Source: Burkholderiales bacterium (GTDB lineage Bacteria; Pseudomonadota; Gammaproteobacteria; Burkholderiales; Casimicrobiaceae). Taken from it: 13,831 nt of DNA. Under the pieces are notes generated by a model. The model did not search any database and had not been told where the DNA came from. It was given only the letters and a program-made list of their open reading frames with translations. Positions 8,451 to 13,831 of the stretch are shown here, one piece after another. The stretch covers positions 1 to 13,831 of the forward strand of contig JANXNO010000088.1 in assembly GCA_025354075.1 (NCBI GenBank), written 5' to 3'. Position numbers and translations under genes: made by a program. Position 1 is the first letter of the stretch. Each line of letters begins with the position of its first letter.

Positions 8451-9908
8451 ATGATCGAACAATTCATTCTCGACAATCAACTGAACGCAATGCGGCTCAT
8501 CGGTCGCAAAGTCGGCGCTGATCGCCCGTCTGATCGAGCCATTTCGGTGCATAACCCGTACACGGAAAAACAGATCGGAACCGTGCCGAAAGCGACAATC
8601 GATGAGGTGCGCGAAACCTACGCCACGATGCATGCCTATCGGCCAAAACTCACCCGATTTGAACGCGCCGCGATTCTCAATCGTGCAGCAGATATCGCCA
8701 AACGCCGTCAAGATGACGTCGCAAAGCTGATCTCTGCGGAAGCGGGCCTTTGCATGAAGGACGCGATCTATGAGGCCGGACGTGTCAGCGATGTGTTTCT
8801 GTTCGGTGCTAACGAGGTCCTCAAAGACGACGGCCAGATTTTCAGTTGTGATCTGACTCATCACGGCAAGAAGCGACGCGTCTTCACGCAACGCTCGCCG
8901 CTGCTGGGTGTGATCACCGCAATCACGCCGTTCAATCACCCGATGAATCAGGTAGCGCACAAGGTAGTGCCCAGCGTGGCGACCAACAACCGCATGGTAC
9001 TGAAGCCATCCGAGAAAGTGCCGTTCTCTGCGATCCTGCTTGCGGACTTTCTACATGAAGCGGGTCTACCTCCCGAGATGCTCAGCGTGATCACAGGCGA
9101 CCCGCGCGAGATTGCGGATGAATTGCTGACCAATGAACATGTTGATCTGATTACCTTCACAGGTGGCGTATCGATTGGCAAATACATCGCGAGCAAGGCG
9201 GGGTATCGACGCATGGTGCTGGAACTGGGTGGCAACGATCCCATCATCGTCATGGAGGACGCTGACATTAACGAGGCCTCGACGCTGGCAGTACAAGGCT
9301 CCTACAAGAATTCCGGTCAGCGCTGCACTGCGATCAAGCGCATGCTGGTGCATGAATCGGTTGCCAATGAATTCGTTGAACAGGTCTTGGAGAAAACCCG
9401 TGCCTGGTCCTACGGCGATCCGTCCGATCCAACGCTGGACATGGGTACTGTCATTGACGAGCACGCAGCGCAGCTGTTCGAAACGCGCGTCAACGAAGCG
9501 ATTTCACAAGGGGCGAAACTGCTGGCGGGTAACGTACGCCGTGGGGCGTTGTATTCGCCGACGTTGCTTGATAGGGTGCAACCCGAGATGACGGTTGCGA
9601 TGCAGGAAACCTTCGGGCCGGTGTCGCCGATTATTCGCTTCAAAAATATTGACGACGCAATTCGTATTTCCAACGGTACTGCATACGGGCTTTCGAGTGC
9701 AGTGTGCACCAATCGCCTCGACTACATCACGCGGTTCGTCAGTGAGCTTGAAGTTGGCACGGTGAACGTACGTGAAGTGCCTGGTTATCGTCTTGAATTG
9801 ACCCCATTCGGCGGCATCAAGGACTCTGGCCTTGGCTACAAGGAAGGTGTACAGGAAGCCATCAAGAGTTTCACCAATATCAAGACCTATTCGCTGCCTT
9901 GGGTCTAG
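8451..9908 (+). CDS. phnY: Phosphonoacetaldehyde dehydrogenase PhnY
   Basis: NAD-dependent aldehyde dehydrogenase (EC 1.2.1.-) that oxidises phosphonoacetaldehyde from PhnW to phosphonoacetate for PhnA. At 485 residues it has the standard family length. Catalytic features seen are N162 in TPFNHPMNQ, K185 and E188 in LKPSEK for the cofactor, FTGGVSIGK at 236-244, the general base E258 in LELGGND, and the nucleophile C292 in GQRCTAIKR. The ATG at 8451 follows GAGG by 5 nt. It is 18 bp after phnA and 13 bp before the PhnZ-like gene. The phnW/phnA/phnY trio matches the described S. meliloti-type route, which leaves little doubt about the substrate. It should not be confused with the PhnY* 2-oxoglutarate dioxygenase, a different protein. 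Confidence 0.95.
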   Translation: MIEQFILDNQLNAMRLIGRKVGADRPSDRAISVHNPYTEKQIGTVPKATIDEVRETYATMHAYRPKLTRFERAAILNRAADIAKRRQDDVAKLISAEAGLCMKDAIYEAGRVSDVFLFGANEVLKDDGQIFSCDLTHHGKKRRVFTQRSPLLGVITAITPFNHPMNQVAHKVVPSVATNNRMVLKPSEKVPFSAILLADFLHEAGLPPEMLSVITGDPREIADELLTNEHVDLITFTGGVSIGKYIASKAGYRRMVLELGGNDPIIVMEDADINEASTLAVQGSYKNSGQRCTAIKRMLVHESVANEFVEQVLEKTRAWSYGDPSDPTLDMGTVIDEHAAQLFETRVNEAISQGAKLLAGNVRRGALYSPTLLDRVQPEMTVAMQETFGPVSPIIRFKNIDDAIRISNGTAYGLSSAVCTNRLDYITRFVSELEVGTVNVREVPGYRLELTPFGGIKDSGLGYKEGVQEAIKSFTNIKTYSLPWV

Positions 9909-9921
9909 CAGGGTTCTTCGC

Positions 9922-10476
9922 ATGTTGACACTTACGGACATTGAATATCTGTTTGCAAAAAACGGAGACGAACAGTACAGCGGTGAACCCGTCACGCAAC
10001 TGGAACACGCGTTACAAACTGCGTATTTCGCTGAGCGCGATGGAGCCGACGATGAGCTGATCACCGCAGCACTGCTGCACGATCTCGGGCATCTGCTACA
10101 TGATCTTGGCGAGACGCCTTCCCTGAGTGGCGTTGACGATGTTCACCAGTACCGTTCGCTGCCCTTTCTGCGAGGGCTTTTCAGTGATGAGGTGTTGAAC
10201 GCGATCAAATTTCACGTCGATGCGAAGCGATATCTTTGCGCGGTGCAGCCCGAATATCACCTCCGACTTTCCGAGGATTCGAAGCGGAGCCTGGTGCTTC
10301 AAGGTGGCTTATTCGCCGAGGCCGCAGCTGCGGAATTCATCCGGCAGAGGGGTGCGGAGCGCGCGGTTCGGTTGCGGCTGTGGGATGACGCTGCGAAGGA
10401 CGCGCATCTCGAAACGCCGTCGCTCGGGCACTTCATGCAAAGCGCTTCGCGTTGCGCGTTGAAAGCTCAGACTTAG
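9922..10476 (+). CDS. phnZ: PhnZ-like HD-domain mixed-valent diiron oxygenase
   Basis: HD-domain protein (184 residues) of the phosphonate-operon family. Characterised members use two irons and O2 to cleave the C-P bond of alpha-hydroxylated aminoethylphosphonates: PhnZ makes glycine plus phosphate, and TmpB makes glycine betaine plus phosphate. Expected metal ligands are present: H29 in QLEHA, H53-D54 and H57 in LLHDLGH, H75 in VDDVHQYR, H98 in KFHVDAKRYL, and D155 or D156 in LWDDAAKDAH. The lid tyrosine and glutamate typical of PhnZ are visible as Y19 and E22 (QYSGEP). An upstream in-frame start exists within phnY, but ATG 9922 with AGGG 8 nt before it gives the family length. It follows phnY by 13 bp and its stop overlaps the EamA start (TAGTG). 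No PhnY*/TmpA hydroxylase is encoded in the window, so the true substrate is open. Confidence 0.88.
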   Translation: MLTLTDIEYLFAKNGDEQYSGEPVTQLEHALQTAYFAERDGADDELITAALLHDLGHLLHDLGETPSLSGVDDVHQYRSLPFLRGLFSDEVLNAIKFHVDAKRYLCAVQPEYHLRLSEDSKRSLVLQGGLFAEAAAAEFIRQRGAERAVRLRLWDDAAKDAHLETPSLGHFMQSASRCALKAQT

Positions 10477-11318
10477 TGACGCTGACCTGGCCGATTGTTG
10501 TCATTGTGCTCTTCGGCGCATTGCTGCATGCAAGCTGGAACGTAGTGGTTAAATCGAGCAGCGACAAGGCGCTGGACATGGCGCTCATTCATTTGCTCGG
10601 CTGCTTCATTGCGCTGCCGCTTGTTTTGGTCGTCGGATGGCCGCCGTTGGTGGCGTGGCCGTACATCCTCTCGTCAGTCGTCATCCACATTGCGTACTAC
10701 GTGGCGCTGACCAATGCCTACAAGCATGGTGACATGGGCCACACCTATCCGCTGATGCGCGGTGTCGCGCCGATGCTGGTGGCAGTGTCCGCGTTCACTA
10801 CGCTGGGCGAACACTTGTCGCCGCTTGCGTGGGCCGGGGTCACGGGCGTTTGTTGTGGCGTACTGGTACTAGGACTCAGCCGACAAGCGCTCGACAATCG
10901 TCGCGCGACCTTGTTTGCTTTAGCGAATGCCGTTGTGATTGCTGTCTACACCGTCATTGATGCGCTAGGTGCGCGCGCGTCCGGCAATGCCGTGCAGTAT
11001 GTTGTCGCGCTGTTTGTACTCGACGGCTGGCCGTTCGCGCTCATGGTGCTCGCACGACGCGGGCGTGCAGCGTGGCCCTATGCGAGAGCGAGGTGGCCCA
11101 TAGCTGCCGGTGGTGCGCTGGCGTCACTGGGTTCTTACGGCATCGCGCTGTGGGCAATGACGCGGGCACCCGTTGCCAGCGTTGCGGCGTTGCGTGAGAC
11201 TTCCGTGCTCTTTGCGGCGCTGCTCGGAAGCTGGTTTTTGAAAGAGAAATTCACGCCACGTCGCGCACTGGGTACGTGCGTCATCGTTGGCGGCGTAATG
11301 GCATTGCGATTGGGTTGA
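10476..11318 (+). CDS. EamA/DMT-family membrane protein of the phosphonate operon
   Basis: Inner-membrane protein (280 residues) of the drug/metabolite transporter fold, with about ten hydrophobic segments in two EamA repeats. Repeat one is around residues 5-135 (GALLHASWNVVVKSSSD, then HTYPLMRGVAPMLVA). Repeat two is around 143-278 (VYTVIDALGARAS, then VAALRETSVLFAALLGSWFLKE). It resembles the family annotated as a phosphonate utilization-associated putative membrane protein. The start chosen is GTG 10476, which overlaps the previous stop by one base (TAGTG); a TTG 24 bp upstream is possible but less likely. It ends 19 bp before the FAD/GcvT gene. It may export a by-product such as alanine, or move a phosphonate or amine. 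The substrate is unknown. Confidence 0.86.
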   Translation: MTLTWPIVVIVLFGALLHASWNVVVKSSSDKALDMALIHLLGCFIALPLVLVVGWPPLVAWPYILSSVVIHIAYYVALTNAYKHGDMGHTYPLMRGVAPMLVAVSAFTTLGEHLSPLAWAGVTGVCCGVLVLGLSRQALDNRRATLFALANAVVIAVYTVIDALGARASGNAVQYVVALFVLDGWPFALMVLARRGRAAWPYARARWPIAAGGALASLGSYGIALWAMTRAPVASVAALRETSVLFAALLGSWFLKEKFTPRRALGTCVIVGGVMALRLG

Positions 11319-11337
11319 GTGCCCTTGAGGGATTGAA

Positions 11338-13749
11338 ATGAGTCTTCCATCACACGCAGAAATCGTCATCGTTGGTGGCGGTATTGCAGGTTGTTCAACG
11401 GCGTATCACCTCGCAAAATTGGGCAAACGCGATGTGCTGCTGCTGGAGCAGGGCAAGCTGACCTGCGGCACGACATGGCATGCCGCAGGACTCATCGGGC
11501 AAATGCGACCCAACCGCAACATAACGCGCATGAGCAAGTACGGTATCGAGCTTTACTCCACGCTCGAAGCGGAAACAGGGCTGGCTACCGGCTGGAAGCA
11601 GTGCGGCAGCGTCAACGTGGCGAGTACGCCAGAGCGTATGAAAGTGCTGCGAAAGCAGGTCGCCTTGGCGAAAAGTTTCGGCGTTGACGTCGAGGAAATT
11701 TATCCGCAACAAGCCGGCGAACTTTATCCTGTGATGCGCACCGATGACTTGCAGGGCGCGATCTGGATTCCCGGTGATGGCAAAGCGAATCCCGCAGATC
11801 TTGCAATGTCATTGGCGAAGGGCGCGCGCAATGGTGGCGTGCGCATCGTTGAAGACCTTGAGGTAACAGGCGTCATCATCGAAAAGGGCCGCGCGGTCGG
11901 CGTGCGAACGGCGCAGGGCGATGTGCGTTGTGAAGTCGTGGTGAACTGCGGCGGACAGTGGGCGCGGCAGTTCGGTCGTCGTGCAGGTGTGAATGTGCCG
12001 CTCTATTCGGCGGAACATTTCTACGTGGTCACTGGCAAGATTGACGGCGTGCATCCGATGCTTCCGGTGATGCGCGATCCCGATGGTTTCATTTATTACA
12101 AAGAGGAAGTCGGCGGCCTCGTGATGGGTGGGTTCGAGCCGAAGGCGAAACCCTGGAAAGTGGATCCGATTCCGTCCAGCTTTCAGTTTGAATTGCTGGG
12201 GGAGGATTGGGATCAGTTTGAACCCCTGATGACCAACGCGATCCATCGCACGCCGTGTCTGGAAACGGCCGAAATCAAGATGTTGCTCAACGGGCCGGAG
12301 AGCTTCACACCGGATGGTAATTTCATCCTGGGCGAAGCGCCGGAATTACGTAATTACTTCGTTTGTGCCGGGTTCAATTCAGCGGGTATTGCCAACTCTG
12401 GTGGTGCAGGTCGCCTCATCGCGGAATGGATTGTCGGCGGCGAAGCGAGCAGCGATTTGTGGGACGTGGATATTCGTCGCTTTGGCAGCTTTACCGGTAA
12501 CCGCAAAGCATTGTTTGATCGCACTGCCGAGACGCTAGGCCTGCATTACGCAATGCGCTGGCCGCGACAGGAGCTTGAGACGGCAAGGCCGCTGCGCACA
12601 TCGCCGCTGTACGATTTGCTGGCTGCGAATAACGCGGAATTCGGCAGCAAAAATGGCTGGGAGCGAGCAAACTATTTCAAATCTCCGGGTACTACTTGCC
12701 CTGAGTTTGGTCTGGACAAGCCGGGCTGGTTGCCGTGGATGATTGAAGAGCAATGCGCAACGCGCGAAACGGTTGCACTCTATGACCGAACCTCATTCTC
12801 GAAGCTGCTCCTGCAAGGGCGAGATGCGCTCAATGCGCTGCAACGCCTATGCGCCAACGAGATTGATATTCCGGTCAACAAGATGGTCTACACCGCGATG
12901 CTCAACGCACGCGGCGGCTTCGAGAGCGATCTAACCATCATCCGCCTCGTCGATGAAAAATTCCTGATCATCACCGGCTCTGCGCAGACGGTGCGCGACG
13001 CAGACTGGATCAACCGCAATATCACGCCAATCGAACACGCAATACTCACTGACGTGACGGGACAGTTCAGCGTGCTCTCGGTGATGGGGCCAAAAGCGCG
13101 AGCATTGATGGCTCGCGTTAGTCCGGACGACCTCTCGCCCGAAGCGCTCAAGTTTTCGTGGACGAAGGAAATTGACGTCGGCTTTGCACGCGTGCGCGCA
13201 GCGCGCATGAGCTATGTCGGCGGGCCGGGGTTTGAGCTTTATATTCCGGTTGAAATGGCGCGTCATGTGTATCTGGCGCTTCACGAGGCAGGGCGCGATC
13301 TCGGGCTTCGCGATGCAGGCTACTACGCGCTGGACGCCCTGCGAATCGAGCAGGGCCGACGTGCCTGGGGTGCGGAGCTTGGCCCTGATGAAACGCCGTG
13401 GGAAGCGGGCCTGAGCTACGCCGTGAAGCTCGATAAGCCGTCGGAATTCATTGGCAAATCGGCGCTACTGAAGTCACAGTCCCAACCGCTGCGCAAGAAA
13501 CTGGTGACTCTCGTTCTCGACTCGGCAGAGGCTTATGTCTGGGGCGGCGAAGCCATCGTTCTCGACGGTGAAACGGTGGGCGAAATTTCCTCCGTTGGCT
13601 GGAGTCCACTCGCCAACGCTTGCGTCGGCCTCGGGTATGTGCGCGGCGCGGGAGCCAACGCTATGCACGACGGCACGACCGCTCAAATTGAGCTTTGGGG
13701 TGAGGCGGTCGCCGTCAAGCTTTATGATCACTGGCCTCAGCGTCAATAG
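11338..13749 (+). CDS. FAD/GcvT amine oxidoreductase (dimethylglycine/sarcosine dehydrogenase type)
   Basis: Two-module flavoenzyme of 803 residues. The N-terminal half (about 8-365) is a DAO-type FAD domain, with the dinucleotide motif IVGGGIAG at 11-18 and H48 in TTWHAAGL, the histidine that carries covalent FAD in dimethylglycine and sarcosine dehydrogenases. A short FAD-oxidoreductase middle region (about 370-425) follows, then a GcvT folate-binding domain (about 428-690; MLNARGGFESDLTI with D531, the aspartate of the tetrahydrofolate site) and a GcvT C-terminal barrel (about 700-800). Members oxidise N-methyl amines and pass the methyl carbon to tetrahydrofolate as 5,10-methylene-THF. 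A GAGGG site lies 6 nt before the ATG. It is cotranscribed with the PhnZ-like and EamA genes. Substrates to consider are sarcosine, dimethylglycine or an N-methylated AEP. Family sure, substrate unknown. Confidence 0.93.
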   Translation: MSLPSHAEIVIVGGGIAGCSTAYHLAKLGKRDVLLLEQGKLTCGTTWHAAGLIGQMRPNRNITRMSKYGIELYSTLEAETGLATGWKQCGSVNVASTPERMKVLRKQVALAKSFGVDVEEIYPQQAGELYPVMRTDDLQGAIWIPGDGKANPADLAMSLAKGARNGGVRIVEDLEVTGVIIEKGRAVGVRTAQGDVRCEVVVNCGGQWARQFGRRAGVNVPLYSAEHFYVVTGKIDGVHPMLPVMRDPDGFIYYKEEVGGLVMGGFEPKAKPWKVDPIPSSFQFELLGEDWDQFEPLMTNAIHRTPCLETAEIKMLLNGPESFTPDGNFILGEAPELRNYFVCAGFNSAGIANSGGAGRLIAEWIVGGEASSDLWDVDIRRFGSFTGNRKALFDRTAETLGLHYAMRWPRQELETARPLRTSPLYDLLAANNAEFGSKNGWERANYFKSPGTTCPEFGLDKPGWLPWMIEEQCATRETVALYDRTSFSKLLLQGRDALNALQRLCANEIDIPVNKMVYTAMLNARGGFESDLTIIRLVDEKFLIITGSAQTVRDADWINRNITPIEHAILTDVTGQFSVLSVMGPKARALMARVSPDDLSPEALKFSWTKEIDVGFARVRAARMSYVGGPGFELYIPVEMARHVYLALHEAGRDLGLRDAGYYALDALRIEQGRRAWGAELGPDETPWEAGLSYAVKLDKPSEFIGKSALLKSQSQPLRKKLVTLVLDSAEAYVWGGEAIVLDGETVGEISSVGWSPLANACVGLGYVRGAGANAMHDGTTAQIELWGEAVAVKLYDHWPQRQ

Positions 13750-13760
13750 ACACAAAAAGC

Positions 13761-13831
13761 ATGCTGCAATCACCACCGGACTGGGTGCTGCGCTTTCGGG
13801 CTGCCGCCGATCAACCGCCACTGCGTGAGCG
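13761..13831 (+). CDS. Possible start of a further gene, cut by window edge
   Basis: An ATG 11 bp after the FAD/GcvT stop opens a frame of 23 codons that leaves the window (MLQSPPDWVLRFR, then AAADQPPLRE). The short spacing, same strand and ordinary codon use suggest another operon member. No clear Shine-Dalgarno precedes it, and the peptide is too short to recognise. It may be spurious. Confidence 0.3.
   Translation, partial: MLQSPPDWVLRFRAAADQPPLRE

Noticed and set aside
9832..9921. Upstream start of the PhnZ-like gene within phnY
   Set aside because: The added 30 residues overlap phnY in another frame and are absent from the usual family length; ATG 9922 has a reasonable Shine-Dalgarno.

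Overview
The window carries an almost complete catabolic locus for 2-aminoethylphosphonate (AEP, ciliatine). The gene content (two-domain AEP permease, FCD-type GntR regulator, PhnW/PhnA/PhnY), the moderately high GC and the tight packing suggest a Gram-negative proteobacterium. Burkholderiales (Betaproteobacteria) is the best guess, inferred from family resemblance only. No mobile element, tRNA, rRNA or CRISPR array was seen, and nothing marks the locus as recently acquired.

Layout: two divergent gene sets share one 201-bp control region (6222-6422). Leftward (minus strand) run phnS (periplasmic binding protein), phnT (ABC ATPase), a fused two-domain permease, phnW (AEP:pyruvate transaminase) and a glutamine synthetase-family ligase that runs off the left edge. 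Rightward (plus strand) run phnR (GntR/FCD regulator), phnA (phosphonoacetate hydrolase), phnY (phosphonoacetaldehyde dehydrogenase), a PhnZ-like HD-domain oxygenase, an EamA-type membrane protein, an 803-residue FAD/GcvT amine oxidoreductase and the first codons of one more possible gene. Most junctions are shorter than 75 bp. Two of them (phnT/permease and phnZ-like/EamA) are one-base TAGTG stop/start overlaps.

How the genes work together: the ABC transporter imports AEP. PhnW converts it to phosphonoacetaldehyde, passing the amino group to pyruvate to give alanine. PhnY oxidises the aldehyde to phosphonoacetate, and PhnA cleaves the C-P bond to acetate plus phosphate. The known catalytic residues are visible in all three enzymes. 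PhnX (phosphonatase), C-P lyase and the 2-oxoglutarate hydroxylase that normally partners PhnZ (PhnY*, TmpA) are absent from the window.

The least explained part is the accessory set around this core: the PhnZ-like oxygenase without its hydroxylase, the FAD/GcvT oxidoreductase of the dimethylglycine/sarcosine dehydrogenase type, the glutamine synthetase-like ligase and the EamA protein. The most economical inference is that the locus also handles N-methylated or hydroxylated AEP derivatives and captures the methyl group or the amine.

The control region has three readable signals: an 18-bp Pho-box-like direct repeat upstream of phnS, a perfect 20-bp palindrome upstream of phnR that looks like a GntR/FCD operator, and a TTGACA element overlapping that palindrome and spaced so that phnR may be transcribed as a leaderless message.
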